Below, one piece after another: positions 5,905 through 14,328 of a stretch of DNA of 64,000 nt (its first letter is position 1; the number at the start of each line of letters is the position of its first letter). Source of the stretch: Ilumatobacter sp963746265 (lineage in GTDB: Bacteria; Actinomycetota; Acidimicrobiia; Acidimicrobiales; Ilumatobacteraceae). The stretch lies in assembly GCA_963746265.1 (NCBI GenBank), contig CAVVAM010000013.1, positions 124,001 through 188,000 of the forward strand. Direction: 5' to 3'. Both the position numbers and the translations under genes were made by a program. The notes below the pieces were generated by a model. It ran no database searches. It was not told where the DNA came from and worked only from the letters and a program-made list of their open reading frames with translations.

Positions 5905-8730
5905 TCAGGACAGCGTGCGCTCGATCTCGCGCTCGTCGTAGGTCTCGATGATGTCGCCCGGCTTGAGATCCTGGAAGTCGGACAGGCCGATTCCGCACTC
6001 GAACCCGGCCCGGACCTCCTGCGCATCGTCCTTGAAGCGCCTGAGGGAGGTGATCGAACCCTTCCAGATGATCGTGCCATCCCGCAGAAAGCGGACCTTC
6101 GAGCCGCGAGTGATGACACCGCTCTGCACGAGGCAACCGGCGATCGCTCCGATGCGCGGTACCCGGAAGATCTCCCGGACCTCGGCGTCGCCGGTGACGA
6201 CCTCTTCGTACTCGGGTGCGAGCATGCCGACCATCGCCTGCTCGATGTCTTCGAGCAGCTTGTAGATGATCTCGTACGTGCGGATCTCGACGTGCTCGGC
6301 CTCGGCCGCCTCGCGGGCCTTGCGGTCGGGTCGGACGTTGAAGCCGATGATGGTCGAGTTCGTGGTGGCGGCCAGCGTGATGTCGTTCTCGCTGATGCCG
6401 CCGACGGCGCGGTGCACGAAGGTGAGGTCGACGTCGTCGCGCCCGAGCTTGCGGAGGCTCTCGGTCACGGCTTCGAGCGAACCCTGCACGTCGGCCTTGA
6501 GGATCAAGTTGAGCGTCACGGACTCGCCGCTCTGGATCTGATCGAAGATGTCCTCGAGCTTCACGCCGGACTTGACGCGAGCGTCGCCGCGCTGGTCGCG
6601 GACCCGACGATGGAACTCGCGGGCCTCACCGACCGTCCGAGCCGTCTTCTCGTCCGGGGCCGACCGGAACTCGTCACCCGCCTCGGGCACGGAGCCCAGA
6701 CCGAGCACCTCGATCGGTGTCGACGGGCCGGCAACCTTGATCTGCTCGCCCTTGTCGTTGATCATGGCTCGCACGCGACCCCAGGCCGGGCCGGCCACGA
6801 TCGGGTCGCCGACCTTGAGCTCGCCCTTGTCGACCAGAATCGTGGCGACGGGGCCACGGCCCTTGTCGAGGTTGGCTTCGAGCACGATGCCCTTGGCCCG
6901 CCCCGTCGGGTTCGCCTGCAGGTCCTCGAGTTCGGCGACCACGTTGAGTTGATCGAGGAGGTCGTCGACGCCGAGGTCCTGCAGTGCGGACATCTCGACG
7001 ACGATCGTGTCGCCGCCCCACTGCTCGGGAACGAGCTCCTGTTCGGCGAGCTCGGTGAGCACGCGCTGCGGATCGGCGTTGTCCTTGTCGATCTTGTTGA
7101 CCGCGACCACGATCGGCACGTCGGCGGCGCGGGCGTGGTTGATGGCCTCGATCGTCTGAGGCATCACGCCGTCGTCGGCGGCGACGACGAGCACGACGAT
7201 GTCGGTCGCCTCTGCACCTCTCGCACGCATCTGCGTGAACGCAGCGTGACCGGGTGTGTCGATGAAGGTCAGCTTGTGACCGTCCTTCTCGACCTGGTAG
7301 GCGCCGATGTGCTGGGTGATGCCGCCGGCTTCGCCGTCGACCACGTTGGCATGGCGGATCCTGTCGAGCACGGTCGTCTTGCCGTGGTCGACGTGACCCA
7401 TGACGGTGATCACGGGCGGGCGCGGCTCGAGCAACTCCTCGTCGTCATCATCGCTGTCGTCGAACATCGCCTGGAGTTCGATCTCCTGCTGCTGGCCCGG
7501 GTCGACGAGCAGCAGGTCGGCGCCGAGTTCGAGCGCGTACAGCTCCATGTGCTCATCGGAGAGGCCCATGGTGACCGTCAGCATCTCGCCGTGCTGGAGG
7601 AGGAACTTGATGACGTCACCAGCCGTGCGGTTCAGCTTCGGGCCGAACTCCTGGGCGGAGACACCGCGCTCGACGACGATCGTGCCCTCGGGCACGGGTG
7701 CGTCGGCCGCGGTGAAGCTCTGCTCCTGGGGCTGCAGCTCGTCGCGGTCGCGACGACGACGACGCTTGCTGCGCCGAGGCGGGCGACGCTGCCCGCTCGG
7801 ACGACCGCCACCGGGGCGACCGGGACCACCGCCCGGACCACCACGACCCGGGAATCCGCCGGGACCGCCGCCGGGGCGCCCGGCGTAGCCGCCGGTTCGG
7901 CCGCCGGGACCACCGGTCGAGGGACGGCCTCCTGGGGGGCGTGCCGAGCCGGGTGGCGGGGGGATCGGCTTCCCGGTCGACGACACGGGACGCCCGGGAG
8001 GCGGCGGGATCGGCTTGCCGGACGGGGCCCGTGGCGGCGCAGGCGCCGTGGCCGGAGCCGCCGTGGCCTCGGCCGGGACGGGGCGGGACCGCGGCGCGTC
8101 GGGGCCCGGGCTCGAGATGACCCGCTCGTGGGCGGACTCGGGACCGGGACTCGAGATGACCCGCTCGTGGGCGGACTCGGGACCGGGACTCGAGATGACC
8201 CGCTCGTGGGCGGATTCGGGACCGGGACTCGAGATGATCCGCTCGTGGGCCGATTCGGGACCGGGGCTCGAGATCGGCTCCGGAGCCGGTTCCTCGGCGG
8301 GCACGACCGCCGCCGGTTCTTCGACGGGTTCGGTCACAGCGGGCGGTTCGGGGGCGACTTCGGCGACGGGCTCCGGTGTCGGCTCGACGTCGGGCTCCGG
8401 TGTCGGCTCGACGTCGGGCTCGGGAGCCGGTTCGGCCTCGGCCTTCTTCGCGGTCGTCTTCTTGGCGGTCGTCTTCTTGGCGGTCGTCTTCTTGGCCGCA
8501 GCCTTCTTGGCCGGCCGCTTCTTGGGTTCGGGCTTGGGCTCCTCGGGCTGCTCGTCGCGGGTCAGACCGTCGCGGACTGCCCGCCGGCGGACCATGTCCG
8601 CATACGCCTCGTTGAGCGACGACGAATGACTCTTGATCGGAACGCCGAGCACGCCGCACAGGTCGACGGCCTCGGCATTGGTCATGCCGAGCTCCTTGGC
8701 TAGTTCGTGTACTCGGATGTTCTTCGCCAC
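5905..8730 (-). CDS. infB: Translation initiation factor IF-2
   Basis: GTPase that brings initiator tRNA to the 30S subunit and promotes subunit joining. The 941 residues contain an IF2-N domain (MAKNIRVHELAKELG), a long low-complexity linker, the G domain with GHVDHGKT (about residue 443), DTPGHAAF and NKIDK motifs, then the IF2 C-terminal domains. The linker is striking: Lys/Ala-rich AKKTTAKKTT repeats, Glu/Pro-rich repeats, four near-identical 13-residue units (ISSPGPESAHERV) and a Gly/Pro/Arg-rich part. Long linkers are normal in actinobacterial IF-2; the tandem 13-mers look recently duplicated. A 130-base gap separates it from rbfA. Confidence 0.97.
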   Translation of the reverse strand: MAKNIRVHELAKELGMTNAEAVDLCGVLGVPIKSHSSSLNEAYADMVRRRAVRDGLTRDEQPEEPKPEPKKRPAKKAAAKKTTAKKTTAKKTTAKKAEAEPAPEPDVEPTPEPDVEPTPEPVAEVAPEPPAVTEPVEEPAAVVPAEEPAPEPISSPGPESAHERIISSPGPESAHERVISSPGPESAHERVISSPGPESAHERVISSPGPDAPRSRPVPAEATAAPATAPAPPRAPSGKPIPPPPGRPVSSTGKPIPPPPGSARPPGGRPSTGGPGGRTGGYAGRPGGGPGGFPGRGGPGGGPGRPGGGRPSGQRRPPRRSKRRRRRDRDELQPQEQSFTAADAPVPEGTIVVERGVSAQEFGPKLNRTAGDVIKFLLQHGEMLTVTMGLSDEHMELYALELGADLLLVDPGQQQEIELQAMFDDSDDDDEELLEPRPPVITVMGHVDHGKTTVLDRIRHANVVDGEAGGITQHIGAYQVEKDGHKLTFIDTPGHAAFTQMRARGAEATDIVVLVVAADDGVMPQTIEAINHARAADVPIVVAVNKIDKDNADPQRVLTELAEQELVPEQWGGDTIVVEMSALQDLGVDDLLDQLNVVAELEDLQANPTGRAKGIVLEANLDKGRGPVATILVDKGELKVGDPIVAGPAWGRVRAMINDKGEQIKVAGPSTPIEVLGLGSVPEAGDEFRSAPDEKTARTVGEAREFHRRVRDQRGDARVKSGVKLEDIFDQIQSGESVTLNLILKADVQGSLEAVTESLRKLGRDDVDLTFVHRAVGGISENDITLAATTNSTIIGFNVRPDRKAREAAEAEHVEIRTYEIIYKLLEDIEQAMVGMLAPEYEEVVTGDAEVREIFRVPRIGAIAGCLVQSGVITRGSKVRFLRDGTIIWKGSITSLRRFKDDAQEVRAGFECGIGLSDFQDLKPGDIIETYDEREIERTLS
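8111..8266. repeat. Four 39-bp tandem repeats inside infB
   Basis: Units at 8111, 8150, 8189 and 8228 begin CTCGAGATGA and are nearly identical over 39 bases; a partial fifth begins at 8267. Each encodes 13 residues in frame in the IF-2 linker. The near-identity at synonymous positions suggests recent slippage or unequal crossover. Confidence 0.9.
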
Positions 8731-8794
8731 GCTGTGGGCAACCTTTCGTCGTTCTTCAGTCTCGCAGGGGCGGGGTCAATCCCCACCCGATCGT

Positions 8795-9067
8795 TCACTC
8801 GGTCAGTTCGGCCAGTCGGGAGCAGAGCCGGTCGATCGCTTCTGGCTGCACCGACGTGCGCCACGCCCGGTCGAAGGCTCGCTTGCGTCGCGCCGGCTCG
8901 ACACAGCCGGGCCCGCAGATCCAGGCGCCGCGGCCAGGAGCCCGACGGTCGACACCGATCGCTCCGGACGCGTCCAGGACACATCGAAGGAGTCGCGTCT
9001 GCGGGCGCCGCCGGCGACACCCGACACACGTTCGAATCGGAACATGAGCGTCACCCGTCAGTGTCAT
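8795..9067 (-). CDS. ylxR: YlxR (DUF448) family protein
   Basis: A 90-residue protein with the YlxR hallmarks RTCVGCRRRRP near the N-terminus and GRGAWICGPGCVEPA in the middle. YlxR proteins sit between nusA and infB in most bacteria and are thought to bind RNA or nucleoid components. The ATG at 9067 lies inside the end of nusA, giving a 17-base overlap and implying coupling. A 64-base gap without a visible signal separates it from infB. Confidence 0.9.
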   Translation of the reverse strand: MTLTGDAHVPIRTCVGCRRRRPQTRLLRCVLDASGAIGVDRRAPGRGAWICGPGCVEPARRKRAFDRAWRTSVQPEAIDRLCSRLAELTE

Positions 9068-10430
9068 CCTCAGCCTTGTCGGCCGCATCCACAGCCGGCT
9101 CGGTGTCGTCCGTCGCATCGGCATCGTCCGTCGCAACGCCGGTGTCGCCGGATGCATCCGGGGCCGACTCCGCTCCCGCTTCCTCGACCGCTCCAGGGTG
9201 TTCGGCATCGGTGGCATCGGTTGCCTCGTCGGCATCGGTTGCCTCGTCGGCATCGGTGTCATCGGTTGCCTCGTCGGCATCGGTGTCATCGGTGGCCCCG
9301 TCGGCGCCTTCGTTCTGCGCGATCCAGTCGGCCTGGCTGATGACGCTGCCGTCGGCCGCATGCCACTCCATCTCGCCCGTCTCCGCGTGCGCCTTCCATT
9401 CGCCCTCCGCGTACTCGACGTGCTCGTCGAGGTAGCTGCCCGCGGGCACTCCCTCGGCGACCTGTGTCTCGGAGCGGATGTCGACGCGCACACCGGTGAG
9501 GCGGGCGGACAGGCGGGCGTTCTGGCCTTCACGGCCGATCGCCAGACTGAGCTGGTGGTCGGGGACGATCACGTCGGCCGCCGTGCCGTCCTCGGAGATG
9601 TTGACCTGGTTGACCTTGGCCGGCGACAGCGCCTTGGCGACCATGTCGGCCAGATCCTCGCTGAACGGCACGATGTCGATCTTCTCGCCACGCAGCTCGT
9701 TGACGACCATGCGCACGCGGGCACCGCGCGCGCCGACGCAAGCACCGACCGGATCGACGTTGTGATCGTTGGACCAGACGGCGATCTTCGTGCGGTGGCC
9801 TGGCTCGCGGGCGCAGGCCTTGATCTCGACGATGCCGTCGGCGATCTCGGGCACTTCGAGCTCGAACAACCGCTTGATGAGGCCGGGATGCGTGCGCGAC
9901 ACGACGATCTGGGGGCCCTTCGCGGTCTTGCGGACCTCGACGATGTAGGCCTTGGCTCGGTCACCCGGGTTCGGTCGCTCGTACGGCACCTGCTCCGCCT
10001 GCGGAAGAAGCGCCTCGACCCGACCGAGATCGAGCAGCGTGTAGCGGGTGTCGGTCTGCTGGATGATGCCGGTGACGATGTCACCCTCGCGATTCGCATA
10101 CTCCTCGAACTTGCGGTCGCGCTCGACTTCGCGGATGCGCTGGCTCATGACCTGACGGAACGTCTGGGCGGCGATACGACCGAGGTCTTCCTTGTCCGGC
10201 GTGTCGTCGCGCTCGTTGACCCAGTTGCCGTCCTCGTCGAGGTCGTAGGCGGTGAAGGAGAAGTCCATCGTGGTCGGGTTGACCTCGACGACCACCTCGT
10301 CCGCGGCACCCGGGCGACGCTTGTAGGCACTCGCGAGCGCGTCGACGAGCACATGGAGGAGGTCGTCCTCGGACATGCCCTTCTCCTGGGCGAGGAGGCG
10401 GATGGCTTCGCTCATGTCGAGATTGCTCAC
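9051..10430 (-). CDS. nusA: Transcription elongation/termination factor NusA
   Basis: NusA binds RNA polymerase and nascent RNA and modulates pausing, termination and antitermination. The N-terminal domain, S1 domain (around EGDIVTGIIQQTDTRYTLL) and two KH domains (DPVGACVGARGARV; LAIGREGQNARLSARLTG) are all clear in the first 330 residues. Unlike shorter actinobacterial versions, it continues to residue 459 with a segment containing WKAHAETGEMEWHAADG, then a very acidic Asp/Ala/Thr repeat tail. The GTG start overlaps the rimP stop by 4 bases (GTGA). Confidence 0.96.
   Translation of the reverse strand: MSNLDMSEAIRLLAQEKGMSEDDLLHVLVDALASAYKRRPGAADEVVVEVNPTTMDFSFTAYDLDEDGNWVNERDDTPDKEDLGRIAAQTFRQVMSQRIREVERDRKFEEYANREGDIVTGIIQQTDTRYTLLDLGRVEALLPQAEQVPYERPNPGDRAKAYIVEVRKTAKGPQIVVSRTHPGLIKRLFELEVPEIADGIVEIKACAREPGHRTKIAVWSNDHNVDPVGACVGARGARVRMVVNELRGEKIDIVPFSEDLADMVAKALSPAKVNQVNISEDGTAADVIVPDHQLSLAIGREGQNARLSARLTGVRVDIRSETQVAEGVPAGSYLDEHVEYAEGEWKAHAETGEMEWHAADGSVISQADWIAQNEGADGATDDTDADEATDDTDADEATDADEATDATDAEHPGAVEEAGAESAPDASGDTGVATDDADATDDTEPAVDAADKAEDDTDG
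9202..9297. repeat. Short tandem repeats encoding the acidic NusA tail
   Basis: The elements GGCATCGGT, GTCATCGGT and TGCCTCGTC alternate in 9- and 18-base steps through this stretch, encoding Asp/Ala/Thr/Glu units on the minus strand. All steps are multiples of three, so the nusA frame is kept. Confidence 0.7.
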
Positions 10431-11002
10431 GATGACCCTTTCGTCGATGACGTCTGCTCGGCCGGCTTCCGCTTGGCCGGCTGCTTCCTCTTGTTCTTGC
10501 CACTCCCCTTGCCACCCGGCTTGGGCTTCGGGCCCCAGACGAACACTGTCCGGGCCCGATCGATGTCGTCGATCGAGATCACCCGTTCGGTGAGTTCCCC
10601 GTCGTTCGACCGAATCGTCGCCGTCGTGTCGTCGGCCGCGACGAGCACGCCCTCGAGACGACGGTGCTCCGCGTCGGGGTTGGCGAGGCGGACATTGACG
10701 GTCTTGCCGACCTCGCGCTGGAAGTGGGCGGGCGTACGCAGCGTGCGCTCGACCCCCGGACTCGTGACTTCGAGCGTGTACCGGCCCGGCATCGGGTCGT
10801 GGTGATCCATCTCGCGTGAGATCAGACGAGTCGCGAGCGCGAGTTGGTCCATGTCGACGCCACCCTCGGAGCCCGGCGGTGTGTCGATCGTGACGCGCAA
10901 CGTGCCACCGCGCTGTTCGAGGTCGTACAGATCGAGATCGAGGTCGGAGGCGATCGGCTCGACGAGCTCACGGACCCGTTGGATCACGGGACTCTCGGTC
11001 AT
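10427..11002 (-). CDS. rimP: Ribosome maturation factor RimP
   Basis: RimP assists 30S maturation. The 191-residue product has the expected N-terminal alpha/beta domain (VRELVEPIASDLDLDLYDLE), the VDMDQLALATRLIS region and the signature YTLEVTSPGVERTL, then a small SH3-like domain and a lysine-rich tail. The start ATG at 11002 has a strong AAAGGAGG ribosome site. First gene of the rimP-nusA-ylxR-infB-rbfA-truB-ribF operon. Confidence 0.95.
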   Translation of the reverse strand: MTESPVIQRVRELVEPIASDLDLDLYDLEQRGGTLRVTIDTPPGSEGGVDMDQLALATRLISREMDHHDPMPGRYTLEVTSPGVERTLRTPAHFQREVGKTVNVRLANPDAEHRRLEGVLVAADDTTATIRSNDGELTERVISIDDIDRARTVFVWGPKPKPGGKGSGKNKRKQPAKRKPAEQTSSTKGSS

Positions 11003-11027
11003 GTCGATTCGCCTCCTTTCACAAAAC

Positions 11028-11053
11028 AAGGCGTGAGCCGGAGCCCACGCCTT
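11028..11053 (-). terminator. Terminator-like attenuator hairpin in the rimP leader
   Basis: On the transcribed strand an 11-bp stem (AAGGCGTGGGC with GCTCACGCCTT, one G-U pair, 4-base loop) is followed by GTTTTG and then the rimP ribosome site. It looks like an intrinsic terminator placed in the leader, which would allow attenuation of the nusA operon. A -10-like TATAGT lies upstream at 11086-11081 on the same strand, without a good -35. Confidence 0.5.
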
Positions 11054-11190
11054 TCGGTCACCAAACCAATAGGGATGACCACTATAGCCGTGATCGGGCC
11101 GGGTCCGGCGGGCTCACCACGGCGACCGCAGGACTCGAGGCTGACGACACGACCGAGCCGGACCTGCCGAGCGAGGCCGCCGCGGCGCCG

Positions 11191-11640
11191 TCAGGGCCCG
11201 GCGCGGTGGTGGGAGATCTCCGTCGAATCCGACCGATCGAAGAACCGACGGCCGGCGGAGCGCCCCGAACCTGCGACGTCTGCGGCACAGCGCTCCGCGA
11301 CGAGCGGTACCTTCGGCAGCGCGGGCCGGTCGACGTCCGCGACCACCGTCCCGTTGCCGTACCGGCGCGGGATCGAGCCGGGCGGCACGACGGGTCCGCC
11401 AGATGGTGCGTCCCGCGTGCACGTCGTCCGGCGAGGCGACGACGAAGCGATCGCCGAAGGTCTCGCCCGCGACGCGTGAACGGTTCAGGTCGTCGACGAA
11501 CCGCCCGATGGTCGCCCGACATCCGGCCCGGCGAGGCGAGGAGTCGGCGACGGATCTGGGCGTTCGGGAGCGCGAACCGCTCCCGTCCGGATCGGCTCGG
11601 GGCACCACGTGCCCCGAACTCGCCGCCGCGCCGATGGGCC
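11191..11640 (-). pseudogene. Probable decayed gene in three reading frames (unrecognised)
   Basis: Strongly G/C-ending, coding-like codons run on the minus strand but switch frame twice. One stretch reads RFALPNAQIRRRLLASPGR, the next FVDDLNRSRVAGETFGDRF, and the last GSIPRRYGNGTVVADVD to a stop at 11191. The last frame alone could make a 65-residue protein from a GTG at 11388. I recognise no family. The pattern suggests an old gene broken by two frameshifts, downstream of a run of small genes. The rest of the gap, 11054-11190, shows only the possible rimP promoter. Confidence 0.35.
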
Positions 11641-11649
11641 CTGGTCGAG

Positions 11650-11763
11650 TCAGGTGGGGATCGTTCGCTTGGTCTGTTGCTTGGCGCGTTTGGCGTCGCG
11701 CTTCTCCTTCAGCGTCTTGCCGGGCTTCTTGCCGGCGGGGCGTTGTGGGGACTTGTCGGGCAT
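11650..11763 (-). CDS. 37-residue lysine-rich small protein
   Basis: A very short gene starting at the ATG at 11763 with an AGAGGAA ribosome site. It encodes MPDKSPQRPAG followed by the basic core KKPGKTLKEKRDAKRAKQ. Similar tiny Lys/Arg-rich proteins with a GKTLKEKR-like core recur in Actinobacteria, from memory of the family; the function is not known to me. The extreme charge suggests nucleic-acid or ribosome contact, which is inference. Last in a leftward row of small genes. Confidence 0.65.
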   Translation of the reverse strand: MPDKSPQRPAGKKPGKTLKEKRDAKRAKQQTKRTIPT

Positions 11764-11786
11764 GATCGTTCCTCTGCTGTTGTCGA

Positions 11787-12089
11787 CTACTTGGTGACGT
11801 CGTTGGTCGGGGCACGCCGGCGCTGGCGCAGCGCTTCGTCGGCGAGGGCCTCACATCGCCAACAGCGCGCCTCGGGGTCGAGCTGTTCGGGGTGGACCAC
11901 GAGACGACGTGGATGAACCACCCTGGACGGCCCGCGAGCTGACGGGATCCGGATCGCGACGTCGTTGGAGCCGGGCGCGTCCTGGACCATCGTGACGCAG
12001 CCCTGGACGAGGGCCCAGCTGGCGTCGGTTTCGTCGTGGACGAGTACGTGCTGACCGACTCGAAGCGCGTTCCATTCGACTCGGATCAT
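11787..12089 (-). CDS. Small protein with C-terminal CxxC
   Basis: A 100-residue protein starting MIRVEWNALRVGQHVLVHD, with a beta-rich, SH3-like look in the first 70 residues and a CWRC pair near residue 77 followed by a basic tail. The ATG at 12089 has GAAGGA upstream and overlaps the preceding zinc-ribbon gene by 4 bases, so the two are co-translated. No family is recognised. The single CxxC is half of a zinc site, so it might share a metal with a partner or dimerise. Confidence 0.7.
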   Translation of the reverse strand: MIRVEWNALRVGQHVLVHDETDASWALVQGCVTMVQDAPGSNDVAIRIPSARGPSRVVHPRRLVVHPEQLDPEARCWRCEALADEALRQRRRAPTNDVTK

Positions 12090-12310
12090 GTCGGTCCTTC
12101 GTGGTGTTCGACGTGCGTTGTCGCGGTTCGGCGTCGGGGCAGGAGCATGTCGAGGCAATTCGGGCAGGCCCACCAGTCGGTGAGCACGATCGGGTCGATG
12201 TCGGCGTCGACCGGGAAACGGTGTCGGCAGCGGCCGCATTGGCGGGTCGGGGGATCGTCCGAGACGCCGGGCGCCCTCGCTCTGTCGTCGATCGTGTCGG
12301 TGGGGTTCAT
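12086..12310 (-). CDS. Small zinc-ribbon protein
   Basis: The 74 residues contain CGRC and CPNC separated by about 25 residues, a classic four-cysteine zinc ribbon, with the aromatic turn DWWACPNC. It could be a nucleic-acid or protein-binding module. The ATG at 12310 has a GAGG-like ribosome site; the stop overlaps the start of the 100-residue neighbour. Confidence 0.7.
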   Translation of the reverse strand: MNPTDTIDDRARAPGVSDDPPTRQCGRCRHRFPVDADIDPIVLTDWWACPNCLDMLLPRRRTATTHVEHHEGPT

Positions 12311-12350
12311 GATGCCTCGATGCAGGGGGTTGGCTCGGCTCGATCAGATG

Positions 12351-13028
12351 TCATGTGGCGAGGGTGTAGACCGCAGCGAAGTGCAGGCCGGCGGCCGCAA
12401 TGGTGAAGGCGTGCCACACCTCGTGGTACGAGAATTTGGAGGGTTGAAGCGTCGGCCATTTGCGCCCGAACCCGGCGGCACCGACCGTGTAGAGAACCCC
12501 GCCGGCGACCAGGAGGCCGACGGCGAGCGCACCGCCGCGATGCCACACGGCTGGGACGAGAACGAGCCCGGACCAGCCGAGCGCGATGTACATCGCCGCA
12601 CCGAATCGGTTCGCTCGGTGGAAGCTGACCACCTTGAACGTCGCTCCGACGGCAGCCGCTGACCAGATGATGATCAGCATCGCGATCGCCGGGCCGGTAC
12701 TGAGACTCGTGAGGGCGAGCGCCGTGCAGGTGCCGGCGATCGCGGCGAAGATCGTGGCGTGGTCGGCTCGTCGCCATGCGGCGCGGGCGCGGATGGTGTG
12801 GACCAGCCGGTGGTAGATCGTCGAGACGGCGAGCATCGAGCACAGACCGATGCCGTAGACGATGACCGCCGCGCGAGAGCGGGGGCTGTTCGACTCGATG
12901 GCGAGCGCGACGAGCAGCGGGATCGCCGACCAGAGGGCGATCAGATGGAGGCGACCGCGCCACGACGGCCGGGTGGGCGACCCGAGCGGCGCATCGAGTG
13001 CGGGTGGCTGGATGTCAGTTGACGGCAT
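12351..13028 (-). CDS. Hemolysin III / PAQR family membrane protein
   Basis: An integral membrane protein of 225 residues with about seven hydrophobic segments. It keeps the family metal-site residues: STIYHR in the first third, ADHATIF in the middle and SYHEVWHAFT plus a following His near the C-terminus. Family members act as membrane hydrolases or in envelope homeostasis; the historic hemolysin name should not be read literally. The start overlaps the preceding metallopeptidase by 14 bases. Confidence 0.88.
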   Translation of the reverse strand: MPSTDIQPPALDAPLGSPTRPSWRGRLHLIALWSAIPLLVALAIESNSPRSRAAVIVYGIGLCSMLAVSTIYHRLVHTIRARAAWRRADHATIFAAIAGTCTALALTSLSTGPAIAMLIIIWSAAAVGATFKVVSFHRANRFGAAMYIALGWSGLVLVPAVWHRGGALAVGLLVAGGVLYTVGAAGFGRKWPTLQPSKFSYHEVWHAFTIAAAGLHFAAVYTLAT

Positions 13029-14094
13029 GGAAGTGATCCCGTTGGGTTTGGGCGGCGATGTGGCGGTGCACGAAGGCGAGCTTGTCGACGACGAGGCCGG
13101 CAGGTTCGAAGGGGTAGATGGCGGAAACCCCGAGGGTCTCGGCGATGGCGTTCACGGCGGAGTTGATCGGCCGCCACGCATCGAGGATGTCGTCGAACTC
13201 GAGCGAGCCGACAGCGCCCGCGGCCATCGCTGTGGTGGTGTCGCGCGCTGTGGTGGTGGTGGTGGTGTCGCGCGGGAGCAGATCGTGAGCGACCGCGGTG
13301 TCGACCGTGTCGATGATGTGGAGATAGTGGGCGAACGTCTCGGCCCAGTCCTCGAGTGGATGCGACGCCGCGTAGGGGGTCACGAATCGCGCTTCATCCC
13401 AGTCGCCGTCGGCCTGTGCGTAGTAGTGCTCGACTGCGTGGGCGTAGTCGATGCGTTCGTCACCGAAAAGGTGTCGAAACCCCACCAGTCCGTCGGTCTG
13501 GCCGACGAGTCGTCCCCAGTAGTGATGACCGATCTCGTGTCGGAGGTGTCCGATGACGGTCCGGAACGATTCGCCCAGTCGTCGACGCAGGTCCTCTCGG
13601 TGGTGGTCGTCGGTCTCGGCGAGGTCCAGCGTCACGACGCCGTCGAGATGGCCGGTGATGCCGCCCTCACCCGGGAGGTGGACCAGGTCGAAGGCCAAGC
13701 CGTCCGGTACCGAACTCGACCGGATCTCGATCGGCAGGGCGAGCTCGTCGAGCTGGTGGATGAGCCGCCGCTTGGCTGCTTCGGCCGTCGCCCACGCCTC
13801 GACGGCGTCGGGGCGTGCCTCGTCGGGGCGACCCCTCGTGAGTCGGCATGATCGACACCACGTGGTGTCCGACGCGGCCGGCAGCGCCCAGTTGCAGCCC
13901 CACGCCGAGTTGAGGCACCGCCAGACCGGCCCATCGTGGCCATCGATCCGGAACGACGCCGGATCAGCCGTGGGCTCGAGCACACGGATCGTCCGTTCGC
14001 CATCGACGTAGCCGAGCAGGGCGTCGCACGAGGGACAACGCTGCGCCGAGAACGTCACGACGTCGCCGCATCGGTCGCAGTGGAAGATTCGCAT
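13015..14094 (-). CDS. Zinc-ribbon plus zinc-binding metallopeptidase
   Basis: A 359-residue protein. Residues 1-95 form zinc ribbons (CDRC, CPSC, then C-x5-C and CRSC). The rest is a metallopeptidase-like domain with HEIGHHYW (HExxH) and a downstream EDWAETFAHYLH that can supply the third ligand, as in the putative zinc-binding metallopeptidase family. It also has a Thr-rich insert encoded by a GTG/GTC repeat near 13240-13280. No signal peptide, so probably cytoplasmic. Substrate unknown. It overlaps the hemolysin III gene. Confidence 0.85.
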   Translation of the reverse strand: MRIFHCDRCGDVVTFSAQRCPSCDALLGYVDGERTIRVLEPTADPASFRIDGHDGPVWRCLNSAWGCNWALPAASDTTWCRSCRLTRGRPDEARPDAVEAWATAEAAKRRLIHQLDELALPIEIRSSSVPDGLAFDLVHLPGEGGITGHLDGVVTLDLAETDDHHREDLRRRLGESFRTVIGHLRHEIGHHYWGRLVGQTDGLVGFRHLFGDERIDYAHAVEHYYAQADGDWDEARFVTPYAASHPLEDWAETFAHYLHIIDTVDTAVAHDLLPRDTTTTTTARDTTTAMAAGAVGSLEFDDILDAWRPINSAVNAIAETLGVSAIYPFEPAGLVVDKLAFVHRHIAAQTQRDHFHAVN

Positions 14095-14121
14095 CCTGGG
14101 TCGATCCGTCAGGACGGCTCG

Positions 14122-14328
14122 TCAAGCCGCTCGCCGGTGGGTCACGCCGGCGCCGATGACGACGCCCGCCACGTCGTTCACCACGCGGCGCTGAACGGCG
14201 TGGATCCACGGGCGGCGGATGAGTGTCCGACGCAGCGGCGACCGACCTCGCACCGGCCGGAGTTCGGCGGCCGGCATACCGCTGCCGTCTCCGGAAGGTG
14301 GCTGGGTAGAAAGGAAGTGGACGGTCAT
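14122..14328 (-). CDS. 68-residue hypothetical protein behind a conserved leader
   Basis: The frame from the ATG at 14328 has a GAGGAG ribosome site and acceptable G/C-ending codons. The product is basic, starts MTVHFLSTQPP and ends in a short hydrophobic stretch (NDVAGVVIGAGV). No family is recognised. It is preceded by the leader element also found before the GT4 gene at 18256, which is the main reason to think it is expressed. It could also be a remnant. Confidence 0.45.
   Translation of the reverse strand: MTVHFLSTQPPSGDGSGMPAAELRPVRGRSPLRRTLIRRPWIHAVQRRVVNDVAGVVIGAGVTHRRAA

Noticed and set aside
5764..8703. A 979-codon plus-strand frame antisense to infB
   Set aside because: Codon bias of infB on the opposite strand creates it; IF-2 domains on the minus strand are unambiguous.
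9020..9040. A GTTCGAATC match suggesting a tRNA T-loop
   Set aside because: It falls inside ylxR, and no acceptor or anticodon stem surrounds it.
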